From an uncultured Actinomycetes bacterium (lineage in GTDB: Bacteria; Actinomycetota; Acidimicrobiia; Acidimicrobiales; Acidimicrobilacustridaceae), in contig CALBSE010000032.1 in NCBI GenBank assembly GCA_937927725.1, positions 1 through 63,851 on the forward strand: 63,851 nucleotides of DNA, written 5' to 3'. A model generated the notes under the pieces. The model saw only the letters and a program-made list of their open reading frames with translations, was not told where the DNA came from and did not search any database. Numbering within the stretch: position 1 is the stretch's first letter; each line of letters opens with the position of its first letter. Shown here in pieces: positions 33,382-41,539 of this stretch. Both the position numbers and the translations under genes were made by a program.

Positions 33382-34398
33382 GTGCCCCTCGATCCAGATC
33401 AACGAACTCGTCTGCTCGCAGCGAAAGCGCGTGCACTCGTTGCTGACGCGTCGAATGTCGACGGGTCTGACCTTCGTGTCACTCCCTTCCCGGGTGGTGC
33501 GCTTGTGCGCGCAACAACGACCGCATGGTGCTTGCTTGACGACGGCGCGGTTCGAAGCCTTGGGCCTGCGATGGTGCTCGCGGATCGTGAAGGTCTCGAC
33601 GCGCTGCACGTGATGGCGGAATCGCTGGAAACTTCAGGAATCGTTGCGCGCCGTGCGGAACAATTTCGCAACGGACCAACGGTGTGGCGTATTGACGGTC
33701 GTTCGCTCGTTCCCGCGGTTCCAGCCACCATTCCCGCTCTGGTCGAGCCATCGGCGGCGGCACGCGAACTCATCGGCATGCTGATTGATGCTGGTGTCGA
33801 AGTGACGGTGGAGCACGGCGAAATTCGGGGCGAACTTCGCGGTTTAGAAATTGCTCGCGTGGTTGAGTCGACTGAAGGAACCCGACTCGAGGTCGGGGTG
33901 GGCCGCCATGATCGCGAGGCCTTCACGATGGTCCACGGAAACCTTCCGACCGCGCAGGCGCTTGAATCAGTTATTGCCAGCGTCGACGCTGTTCGACGCG
34001 CCGATGCAGAAGCCCATCCGCTTCGGCGGCTTGCACCGGAAGGCTGGTTGCGATGGCGACTGTTGCAAGACCCGCACCTCATCAGTGCGAAGGAACTCGT
34101 TCCCGTCGAACCGCCAACGCCGCGTGACAGTGTGAAAGACGTTGGTGCCTCTATCGCTGTCGGTCGTGATCTCGAAGGTCAGCCCATTGTGGTTGCGTGC
34201 TCGGTGGGCATTGATCTCGACGTGGTGCCAACAGCCGCCGATGCTCGCGCACTGAACGATCCTGAGGCTCGTGTCGTGATTGTTGTCCCCGAACGTGATG
34301 ATCACCCGGCCACACGACGCCTTGCGGAACGCCTTATTGGGCCTGCTCAAGTCATCGGGCTGTCGGGTGAGTGGCGAGACCGCGAGACTGCATCATGA
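33382..34398 (+). CDS. Hypothetical protein between rpmE and prfA
   Basis: 338 aa, GTG start with AGGAG 7-8 bases upstream; its stop overlaps the prfA start (ATGA). It looks like a soluble alpha/beta protein, rich in Arg, Glu and Val, with no signal peptide or membrane helix, and few cysteines. Segments such as GNLPTAQALESVIASVDAVRRADA and LRRLAPEGWLRWRLLQDPHLI have no motif I recognise. The C-terminal ~90 residues repeatedly use VVVACSVGIDLDVVP and ARVVIVVPERDD, suggesting a Rossmann-like end. Coupling to prfA implies expression with translation factors; function unknown. Confidence 0.75.
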   Translation: MPLDPDQRTRLLAAKARALVADASNVDGSDLRVTPFPGGALVRATTTAWCLLDDGAVRSLGPAMVLADREGLDALHVMAESLETSGIVARRAEQFRNGPTVWRIDGRSLVPAVPATIPALVEPSAAARELIGMLIDAGVEVTVEHGEIRGELRGLEIARVVESTEGTRLEVGVGRHDREAFTMVHGNLPTAQALESVIASVDAVRRADAEAHPLRRLAPEGWLRWRLLQDPHLISAKELVPVEPPTPRDSVKDVGASIAVGRDLEGQPIVVACSVGIDLDVVPTAADARALNDPEARVVIVVPERDDHPATRRLAERLIGPAQVIGLSGEWRDRETAS

Positions 34399-35468
34399 GC
34401 ATGCTCGAACGACTCCCTGATCTCGAACGCGAATACACCGAGATCGAAGGATCGCTTGCCGATCCAGCGATGATCTCTGATCAGAAGCGCTACGCCGAAC
34501 TCAACCGCCGGTACCGCGATCTTGGTGAACTCGTTGCTCGGTTGCGCGAGCTCGGTCAAGCAACCGAGGACCTTTCTGCAGCTCGAGAGATGTTTACCGA
34601 TTCGGACGGCGCCGATCGAGAAATGCTTCGCGATGAGATCAATTCGGCCGAAGCTGCGATCGAGCGACTCGACGAAGAAATCAAAGTTCTGCTTCTTCCC
34701 AAAGATCCAAACGACGGTCGCAATGTCATTGTCGAACTTCGCGGTGCTGAGGGTGGAGAAGAAGCAAACCTTTTCGCTCGAGATCTTTTTGAGATGTATC
34801 GCGGTTTTGCGACCAAGCAGAGCTGGAAGTTCGAGATCATGGATGCGCAGGTGTCCGATCTCGGGGGCTATTCAGACGTGACGTTCCGACTCGCCGGCGA
34901 CGGCGTCTGGTCGAAGATGAAACATGAGGGTGGCGTGCACCGCGTGCAGCGAGTGCCCGTCACCGAGAGCCAAGGGCGCGTTCATACTTCTTCCGCAACG
35001 GTCACCGTGCTCCCTGAAGCCGATGACGTCGATGTGGTGCTAGATCCGAACGAATTGCGTATCGACGTTTATCGGTCGTCTGGCCCTGGCGGTCAGTCGG
35101 TGAATACCACCGACTCGGCGGTGCGCATTACGCACATCCCGACTGGTGTCGTGGTCGCCATGCAGGACGAAAAAAGCCAGATTCAAAATCGCGAGAAGGC
35201 GATGAGAGTTCTCCGCAGTCGGTTGCTCCAGGCAGAGCAGGAAAAGCAGGCCGCTGAAGCATCTGGTGCTCGAAAAGCGCAGACCGGCGGTGGCGGACGT
35301 TCAGAAAAAGTCCGCACCTACAACTTCAAAGAAAATCGCCTTACCGATCACCGCATCGGTCTGACGCTCTACAAGCTCGACAAAGTGCTCGGTGGAGAAC
35401 TCGATGATGTCGTTGATGCGCTCGTTGCCGATGAACGCGCGACGCAACTCCGTGAACGCGACGTATGA
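34395..35468 (+). CDS. prfA: Peptide chain release factor 1
   Basis: 357 aa. Contains the GGQ catalytic motif in SSGPGGQSVNTTDSAVRITHIPTG and the codon-recognition tripeptide as PVT in HRVQRVPVTESQGRVHTSS, where RF1 usually reads PAT or PxT (RF2 would have SPF), so it should read UAA and UAG. The ATG at 34395 overlaps the previous stop, and its stop overlaps prmC (ATGA). Confidence 0.95.
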   Translation: MSMLERLPDLEREYTEIEGSLADPAMISDQKRYAELNRRYRDLGELVARLRELGQATEDLSAAREMFTDSDGADREMLRDEINSAEAAIERLDEEIKVLLLPKDPNDGRNVIVELRGAEGGEEANLFARDLFEMYRGFATKQSWKFEIMDAQVSDLGGYSDVTFRLAGDGVWSKMKHEGGVHRVQRVPVTESQGRVHTSSATVTVLPEADDVDVVLDPNELRIDVYRSSGPGGQSVNTTDSAVRITHIPTGVVVAMQDEKSQIQNREKAMRVLRSRLLQAEQEKQAAEASGARKAQTGGGGRSEKVRTYNFKENRLTDHRIGLTLYKLDKVLGGELDDVVDALVADERATQLRERDV

Positions 35469-36346
35469 GCGACAACACGATCACCTGGCGTGAAGTCGCG
35501 GCCGAAACCGAGGCTCGGCTCTCTGCCATTTCCGATTCCCCAGCTAGCGAAACACGTTGGATCATCGAGCGAGCCGCTGGTTTTGACGGACCGGAGTATG
35601 TGCTCGGCCTTGATGAGAATGTCACTGAGCGTGGAATGCATTTTCACGACCTCATGGTTGAGCGTCGACTCGCCGGTGAACCGTTGCAATACGTGCTCGG
35701 CCGCTGGGGATTCCGAACGCTTGACTTATTCGTCGATCGCCGTGTGCTTATCCCACGCCCCGAAACGGAAATGGTTGCGGGTCTTGCTATCGATGCGTTG
35801 AAGGCGATGCGTTCAGCGGGGAACGATCGGCCGGTTGCGGTCGATCTGGGAACAGGTTCGGGCGCAATCGGACTTTCGATAGCGGTAGAAGTTGAACGAT
35901 CCCAGGTCTGGATCACCGATGTATCGGCGGACGCGCTCGTTGTTGCTCGCTCAAATCTCATTGGTATCGGTCGCGCTGCGACACGAGTGCAGATCGCCGA
36001 AGGCTCATGGTTCGGTGCGCTTCCTGCCGAGCTTCTCGCATCGATCGATGTGATTGTCAGTAATCCGCCCTATATCGCAACCGATGATGAGGTCGAAGAC
36101 ATCGTTCGTGAGTGGGAACCGCAGCAGGCGTTGTTCGCCGGCGCTGACGGACTCGATGACATTCGAACGATTCTTGAAGATGCGCCGTCTTGGCTTCGCC
36201 CCGGCGGAGTTCTCATTCTTGAGATGGATCCGCTTCAACTCGAAACAGCTTCGGAACTCGCACGTTCGTTTGGTTTCGTGGGGATCGAAACGCATGCCGA
36301 CCTTGCCGGTCGAGATCGAGCACTCGTCGTGAGACGAGGAAACTGA
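35465..36346 (+). CDS. prmC: Release factor glutamine methyltransferase PrmC
   Basis: 293 aa. N-terminal helical bundle (about 1-75, GEPLQYVLGRWGF), then the SAM-dependent methyltransferase with VDLGTGSGAIGLSIA (SAM loop) and the glutamine-binding VIVSNPPYIA. It methylates the Gln of the GGQ motif in release factors, including the product of the coupled prfA gene. Confidence 0.95.
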   Translation: MSDNTITWREVAAETEARLSAISDSPASETRWIIERAAGFDGPEYVLGLDENVTERGMHFHDLMVERRLAGEPLQYVLGRWGFRTLDLFVDRRVLIPRPETEMVAGLAIDALKAMRSAGNDRPVAVDLGTGSGAIGLSIAVEVERSQVWITDVSADALVVARSNLIGIGRAATRVQIAEGSWFGALPAELLASIDVIVSNPPYIATDDEVEDIVREWEPQQALFAGADGLDDIRTILEDAPSWLRPGGVLILEMDPLQLETASELARSFGFVGIETHADLAGRDRALVVRRGN

Positions 36347-36347
36347 C

Positions 36348-37181
36348 ATGCCGATCGTTCTCGCTCTGATGTCCTCAGTTCTTTGGGGAACCGCCGATTT
36401 CTGCGGTGGCACAGCCTCGAAGAAGTCGCCATCAACGACGGTGTTGCTGTGGTCGAGTCTTATTGCGCTTCCCGTCATTTCCGTCATTGCCATCATCAGT
36501 GGTGATTTGGCCTTTGATTCGACGGTGGTGGTCTGGGGTGCTGTTGCTGGAGTGTCGTGTTCGATCGGCATCGTGTCTCTCTATCGGGGACTAGCAACTG
36601 GACCGATGGGCGTGGTTGCGCCGATTGCCAGCACGTCTGTGCTTGTCCCAGTTGCCGCTGGTTTCTTGCGGGGAGAGAGTCCTGGACTTCTGCAATCGAT
36701 AGGAATTGCGGTTGCGGTTATAGGTGTAATCCTCGCTGGCGGACCGCATATTCGAGATTTCCGCACAGGTGGTCATCGTCCGATTCTTTTGGCTCTCGGT
36801 GCAGCGTTGGGAATCGGCATCTCGTTACTCGCGGTCGCTAACGGGAGCGAACACAGCGCGTATTCGACGTTGCTCATCATGCGAGTCGTCTACCCGATTG
36901 TGCTGATTGGGGCTGTCGTGGCGACACGGGCGCCGCGACGACCGGCAACGTCAGTGTTCCCGATGATCGCGGTTTCTGGAGTGGGTGATGTGCTCGCTGT
37001 GACGTTCTATGGCGTAGCAACGCAGACGGGGTCGCTGCCGGTTGTTGCTGCATTGGCGTCAATGTTCCCCGTCATGACGCTTGTGCTTGCGCGTCAAGTG
37101 CATCATGAGCGATTGGAGCGCGAGCAATGGATCGGCGCTGCGTTCGCGCTTATCGGTGTCGTTATCGTCGTTGCGACCTGA
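36348..37181 (+). CDS. EamA/DMT-family membrane transporter
   Basis: 277 aa with ten predicted membrane helices in two EamA repeats: the first starts LALMSSVLWGTADFCGG, the second near RPILLALGAALGIGISLL. The typical SVLVPVAAGFLRGE helix and ALIGVVIVVAT end are present. Such proteins export amino acids or metabolites; the substrate is unknown. It starts 1 base after prmC and may be cotranscribed, although it is not part of the canonical cluster. Confidence 0.88.
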   Translation: MPIVLALMSSVLWGTADFCGGTASKKSPSTTVLLWSSLIALPVISVIAIISGDLAFDSTVVVWGAVAGVSCSIGIVSLYRGLATGPMGVVAPIASTSVLVPVAAGFLRGESPGLLQSIGIAVAVIGVILAGGPHIRDFRTGGHRPILLALGAALGIGISLLAVANGSEHSAYSTLLIMRVVYPIVLIGAVVATRAPRRPATSVFPMIAVSGVGDVLAVTFYGVATQTGSLPVVAALASMFPVMTLVLARQVHHERLEREQWIGAAFALIGVVIVVAT

Positions 37182-37210
37182 GATCGCCTGTTCGGAAATG
37201 CGGCTGACTT

Positions 37211-37253
37211 CAGGTCAGAAGTGCCGCGGACCGCAGGTCAGAAGTGCCACGGA
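37211..37253. repeat. 20-bp tandem repeat at the 3' end of menB
   Basis: CAGGTCAGAAGTGCCGCGGA at 37211-37230 recurs with one change at 37234-37253 (23-base period). The second copy encodes the end of MenB on the minus strand; the first lies in the intergenic space just downstream. This looks like a small local duplication. Confidence 0.85.
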
Positions 37254-38140
37254 TAGCTCGACCAATCGGGGTCGCGCTTTTCGAGGAACGAATCGCGACC
37301 TTCGGCGGCTTCATCGGTGCCGTATGCAAGACGCGTCGCTTCGCCAGCGAAGATCTGCTGGCCAACGAGCCCGTCGTCGATGAGGTTGAACGAGTACTTC
37401 AACATCCGTTGTGCCGTTGGGCTCTTGCCGTTGATCATCGCCGCCCACTCGAGCGCAACCTTTTCGAGATCGGCATGAGGAACAACTTCGTTCACTGCGC
37501 CCATGTGGAACATCTGCTCGGCGCTGTATTCGCGACCTAGAAAGAAAATCTCGCGAGCGAATTTCTGTCCGACCTGACGAGCGAGGTATGCCGAACCGAA
37601 TCCACCATCGAAACTGGCGACATCGGCATCGGTTTGTTTGAACTTCGCATGTTCCGCACTGGCAAGAGTGAGATCGCACACAACGTGAAGGCTGTGGCCG
37701 CCACCGGCAGCCCAACCGGGAACAACGCAGATCACGACCTTGGGCATGAATCGAATGAGTCGCTGCACCTCAAGGATGTGGAGTCGACCGCTTCGTGCGG
37801 GATCGATTGTGTCGGCGGTCTCTCCGTCGGCGTACTTGTAGCCGTCCTTGCCCCGAATCCGTTGATCGCCACCCGAGCAGAACGCCCATCCGCCATCTCG
37901 TGGTGATGGACCATTGCCGGTGAGCAACACGCACCCGACGTCACTCGACATCCGCGCATGGTCGAGCGCCCGGTAGAGCTCATCGACAGTTTGCGGTCGA
38001 AATGCATTTCGGATCTCGGGGCGATTGAAGGCCACCCGCACCGTTCCCTGATCAACGGCGCGGTGGTAGGTGATGTCGGTGAAGTCCTCAAAACCGGGGA
38101 CTTGGCGCCATGCAGTGGGGTCAAAGATTTCCGAGACCAT
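37238..38140 (-). CDS. menB: 1,4-dihydroxy-2-naphthoyl-CoA synthase
   Basis: 300 aa, crotonase fold. Conserved: RVAFNRPEIRNAFRPQTVDELYRALDHAR, GWAFCSGGDQRIRGKDGY (oxyanion-hole loop specific to MenB), PGWAAGGGHSLHVVCDLTLAS, FGSAYLARQVGQKFAREIFFLGR and AVNEVVPHADLE. It closes the naphthoate ring in menaquinone synthesis, consistent with a respiratory actinobacterium. Strong ribosome binding site (GGAGGAATTC). No other men genes are in the window; it is divergent from a cNMP-binding protein gene. Confidence 0.95.
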   Translation of the reverse strand: MVSEIFDPTAWRQVPGFEDFTDITYHRAVDQGTVRVAFNRPEIRNAFRPQTVDELYRALDHARMSSDVGCVLLTGNGPSPRDGGWAFCSGGDQRIRGKDGYKYADGETADTIDPARSGRLHILEVQRLIRFMPKVVICVVPGWAAGGGHSLHVVCDLTLASAEHAKFKQTDADVASFDGGFGSAYLARQVGQKFAREIFFLGREYSAEQMFHMGAVNEVVPHADLEKVALEWAAMINGKSPTAQRMLKYSFNLIDDGLVGQQIFAGEATRLAYGTDEAAEGRDSFLEKRDPDWSSYPWHF

Positions 38141-38222
38141 GAATTCCTCCGGTCAGATGAAGCGGGTTGCGCCTACCATCGTCGCGGACGGGGGCACCCG
38201 TCCATGCCGAAAGGTGGGAATT

Positions 38223-38654
38223 ATGTTCGGAAAGCGAAAGAAGGCAGTCAACGGGGCGTCTCGGCTTCGAGGTTTGGCCTTCTTCGAGGGGTTCAGCGAC
38301 GCAGAACTTGATCGTGTGGCCGAATTGGCCGATGACGTCGAGATCGAGGCCGGGGAGCTTTTGATCGATCAGGGTCGGGTCGGGCAAGAGTGTTACGTCA
38401 TCGAATCGGGTGAAGCGGAGGTCTTCGTAGGCGAGGAGCATCTCGTCACCTTGGGCCCAGGTTCGATGGTCGGCGAAATGTCGCTCATCGATCGTCGGCC
38501 GCGCACGGCAACAGTCGTTGCCACCACGCCAATGGCACTGCTTGCGTTCGACACGAAGGCGTTCCAGAAACTCTTGAGTGAAATGCCGAAGGCCGAAGAG
38601 CGGGTACACGCGCTGCTTGCTGCTCGCTTAAAAGCGAACTTGAGCGACGACTAA
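38223..38654 (+). CDS. Stand-alone cyclic-nucleotide-binding domain protein
   Basis: 143 aa, ATG with AAAGGTGGG upstream and a TACCAT -10 at 38174-38179. A single CRP-like sensor domain: LAFFEGFSDAELDRVAEL, GELLIDQG, CYVIESGEAEVFVGEEHL, and the nucleotide-binding cassette GEMSLIDRRPRTATVVA (conserved Glu and Arg). No DNA-binding domain follows, and there is no membrane segment, so it may act as a signal-sensing adaptor. N-terminus is basic (FGKRKKAVNGASRLR). Confidence 0.87.
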   Translation: MFGKRKKAVNGASRLRGLAFFEGFSDAELDRVAELADDVEIEAGELLIDQGRVGQECYVIESGEAEVFVGEEHLVTLGPGSMVGEMSLIDRRPRTATVVATTPMALLAFDTKAFQKLLSEMPKAEERVHALLAARLKANLSDD

Positions 38655-38667
38655 GCCGTCAACTGCT

Positions 38668-40194
38668 TCAGCCGATTACAACGGTTCCATCTGCGGAGCG
38701 TTGCGCTCGCGTGCCAACGAGTTCTGTGGTCATTGCGGCGTCCATGAAGTGGGCGTCGGTGGACATGCCCCACGATCGCTGACCGTCTGGTGTTCTCGTT
38801 GCAATCAGTGCATGGGTCGGAACATCTTCAAACACGACTGTCGCGCTCTCAATGGTGACCGCCCCTGTCCAAGAGTCGTCGAATGCAACGCTCGGAAGCG
38901 CATCAACTTCGGCTTGCGGATTTGAGTAGCGGTAGGCACCGGCCGATGGTGGTTCGGTTGAAGCGATAAGCACCGCGTGTTCCGTCGTGTAACCACCATT
39001 TGCGGTGCAAAGCCCCAGAGCGCCGGCATCGCTGCGCAATGTCTCGACCATCGTTGCAAGACCGTGCGTCGGGTAGTTGTTGAGTGGACCGCCAGCGAAT
39101 GTCATGCCGCCAGTGACCGTGAGTGGGCGGGTTGCGCCAACGCCTCCCCATCCCGCACCATTCGTATCAGCTGCGGGAATGAGTCCGAGTTCAATCGCGC
39201 CGATCTGCACCGCAGCGGGGAAGCATGAATACAGGTCGATGTGGGCAATGTCGTCGGGGGTAACGCCGGCAAGTGCAAACGCATCGCGTCCAGCAGTGCG
39301 AAGCGCGGGTGACGAACACAGGTCGACGCGATTCGAAACGTTCCAGTGGTCGATCGCTTCGGTACCCGCGTGAAGGAAGACCCATCGGTCGCGAGGAACG
39401 CCAGCGCGTTCGGCGGCGGCAACCGAAGTAATGATGACTGCGGCACCCTGATCAACCTGATTGTTCGAGCACAGTCGCTTTGTGTACGGCCACGCGATCA
39501 TTCGGTTCTTGGTCGAGGCAGTCGTGATCTCTGAGCCTGAGAGGGGAGTCCGGAGCCAAGCGTTGGGATTCGTTGCCGCAACGTCTGAAAACGCTGACCA
39601 CAAGGAACCAATCCGGTTGATGTGATCGTCGACGCTGAGTCCGAGCCGAGCGCGAAGCGCCACTTCAAACAATGGGTACACATGCACGGGCAAGCGAACG
39701 CCGCGAGCATTCTCGACCTCGTTCACGAGGGGTCGAAGATCGCCGATGGCTTCGGGCTCCCCAATCGAGTCGGGTTGGGTTGACCATTCGGGTTCGATGC
39801 CGGCCTTCCGAAGCCGGGATCGGGTCCGGGTTGCTTCGCCACCGGAAATGACGATCACATCGGCGATGCCCGCCTGAATGTCGGCCGCGGCGCGGGCGAC
39901 CATAACTCCGGCCAAGTTTCCGCCGACGACTGACGTGGCGAGACGTCGGGGCGACGCGCCAATGCGCTCGGCGATGGCGAGCGCCGGGTTTCGATACCTC
40001 CACGACAACTCGCTGACCGTCAGTACTTGATCGGCGCCGGTCAGAAGGCCCGTTCCTCCGCTGTCGGTCTCGGCACGGCGCAAGGCTTCGGCCATGAGTT
40101 CGGCGGGCTCGAGCGGCTCTGTGGACGCATCGCGGATCATCACCTGTCCGGTGCCAACGATGATCGGGAGACGGGGATCGAGGTCTGTGGCCAT
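38668..40194 (-). CDS. Thiolase-fold acetyl-CoA acetyltransferase family protein
   Basis: 508 aa. Thiolase-like throughout: IIVGTGQVMIRDAS, GIADVIVISGGEATRTR, HIDLYSCFPAAVQIGAIELGL, GGMTFAGGPLNNYPTHGLATM and GLCTANGGYTTEHAVLI, which carries the C-terminal acid/base Cys. At the place of the usual N-terminal nucleophilic cysteine it reads SVVGGNLAGVMVARA, without Cys. This pattern is known in actinobacterial proteins annotated as acetyl-CoA acetyltransferases; whether they do thiolysis is unclear. A TACGTT box ends 7 nt before the ATG at 40194, favouring that start over the longer frame. Confidence 0.85.
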   Translation of the reverse strand: MATDLDPRLPIIVGTGQVMIRDASTEPLEPAELMAEALRRAETDSGGTGLLTGADQVLTVSELSWRYRNPALAIAERIGASPRRLATSVVGGNLAGVMVARAAADIQAGIADVIVISGGEATRTRSRLRKAGIEPEWSTQPDSIGEPEAIGDLRPLVNEVENARGVRLPVHVYPLFEVALRARLGLSVDDHINRIGSLWSAFSDVAATNPNAWLRTPLSGSEITTASTKNRMIAWPYTKRLCSNNQVDQGAAVIITSVAAAERAGVPRDRWVFLHAGTEAIDHWNVSNRVDLCSSPALRTAGRDAFALAGVTPDDIAHIDLYSCFPAAVQIGAIELGLIPAADTNGAGWGGVGATRPLTVTGGMTFAGGPLNNYPTHGLATMVETLRSDAGALGLCTANGGYTTEHAVLIASTEPPSAGAYRYSNPQAEVDALPSVAFDDSWTGAVTIESATVVFEDVPTHALIATRTPDGQRSWGMSTDAHFMDAAMTTELVGTRAQRSADGTVVIG

Positions 40195-40277
40195 AGCGGG
40201 CAACGTACCCGCCGAGCGGGTCGGCGTCCGAAGGGGGAGCACTACGATCCATTCCACACCGCACGAGGAGATCTGCC

Positions 40278-41519
40278 ATGCCCTGGCCCGCTGACAACGA
40301 CGACACCATTTTTGGACTCATCGATTCCGAGGTCGAACGTCAGAACACCACGCTGCAGCTGATCGCGTCCGAGAATTTCTCGTCTCCCGCAGTGATGCGA
40401 GCCACCGGCTCTGTCCTCACTAACAAGTACTCCGAGGGCTATCCCGGTAAGCGGTACTACGGCGGCAACGAAATCGTCGACGAGATCGAAGACATCGCTC
40501 GTGACCGCGTGAAAGAACTTTTCGGTGCAGAGCATGCCAACGTGCAGCCCCACTCAGGCGCCAACGCAAACCTGGGTGTGTACCTGGCTCTTCTTGAGCA
40601 GGGCGACACTGTCATGGGTCTCAGCCTCGATCACGGTGGGCATCTCACCCACGGCTCGCCGGTCAATATTTCTGGCCGCTTTTACAACTTCGTCGCCTAC
40701 GGCGTCACGCCATCTGACGAACGAATCGACATGGACCAAATGCGCGAGACCGCATTGCGTGAACGTCCAAAGATGATCATCGCTGGTGCGACCGCCTATC
40801 CGCGCATCATCGATCCAGCTCCGATTCGTGAAATCGCCGATGAAATTGGCGCGTTGCTCATGTTTGATGCTGCGCATATCGCTGGTCTCATTGCCGGTGG
40901 TGTGCATCCCAATCCTGTCGAGTACGCCGACGTCGTTACGTTCACGACGCATAAGACGTTGCGTGGCCCACGCGGCGGTTGCATCCTCAGTCGCGCTGAA
41001 CATGCTGCGGCAATCGACAAGGCGATGTTCCCTGGTCTGCAGGGCGGACCGCTTGAGCATGCAATTGCGGCAAAGGCAGTTGCGTTCCGCGAGGCAGCCG
41101 ATCCGTCGTTCAAGGGTTACGCGCAGCAGATTGTGAAGAACTCTGCAGCACTTGCCGAATCGCTCGCCAAAGAAGGATTCCGTTTGGTTTCGGGCGGAAC
41201 CGATAACCATCTCTGCTTGGTTGATCTGCGCGGCTTCGACGCCGAACTCACGGGTAAAGAAGCGCAAGCAGTTCTTGACCTCGCCGGCATCACGCTGAAC
41301 AAAAACACCATTCCCGACGATCCTCGTTCGCCATTCGTTACGAGCGGTGTGCGTATCGGTACCCCCGCAGTTACGACGCAGGGAATGACGGAACCGGAAA
41401 TGGCGCAAATCGCTGCGTTGATTGCTCGTGCGCTTCGCGGGCGTGCCGACGATGCAGCCGTCGCCGCAGTGCGCGCTGATGTCGCTGCGCTTTGCGCCAA
41501 CTTCACCCCTTACGGCTGA
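40278..41519 (+). CDS. glyA: Serine hydroxymethyltransferase
   Basis: 413 aa. PLP lysine in VVTFTTHKTLRGPRGG; other motifs LQLIASENFSSPAVM, NKYSEGYPGKRYYGGNE, NVQPHSGANANLGVY, GGHLTHGSPVN and FDAAHIAGLIAGG. Interconverts serine and glycine while charging tetrahydrofolate with one-carbon units. Ribosome binding site GAGGAG; possible -10 TACGAT at 40243-40248. Precedes wecA and the ATP synthase genes. Confidence 0.97.
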   Translation: MPWPADNDDTIFGLIDSEVERQNTTLQLIASENFSSPAVMRATGSVLTNKYSEGYPGKRYYGGNEIVDEIEDIARDRVKELFGAEHANVQPHSGANANLGVYLALLEQGDTVMGLSLDHGGHLTHGSPVNISGRFYNFVAYGVTPSDERIDMDQMRETALRERPKMIIAGATAYPRIIDPAPIREIADEIGALLMFDAAHIAGLIAGGVHPNPVEYADVVTFTTHKTLRGPRGGCILSRAEHAAAIDKAMFPGLQGGPLEHAIAAKAVAFREAADPSFKGYAQQIVKNSAALAESLAKEGFRLVSGGTDNHLCLVDLRGFDAELTGKEAQAVLDLAGITLNKNTIPDDPRSPFVTSGVRIGTPAVTTQGMTEPEMAQIAALIARALRGRADDAAVAAVRADVAALCANFTPYG

Positions 41520-41539
41520 GTCGGGGAGTCTTCGACACC

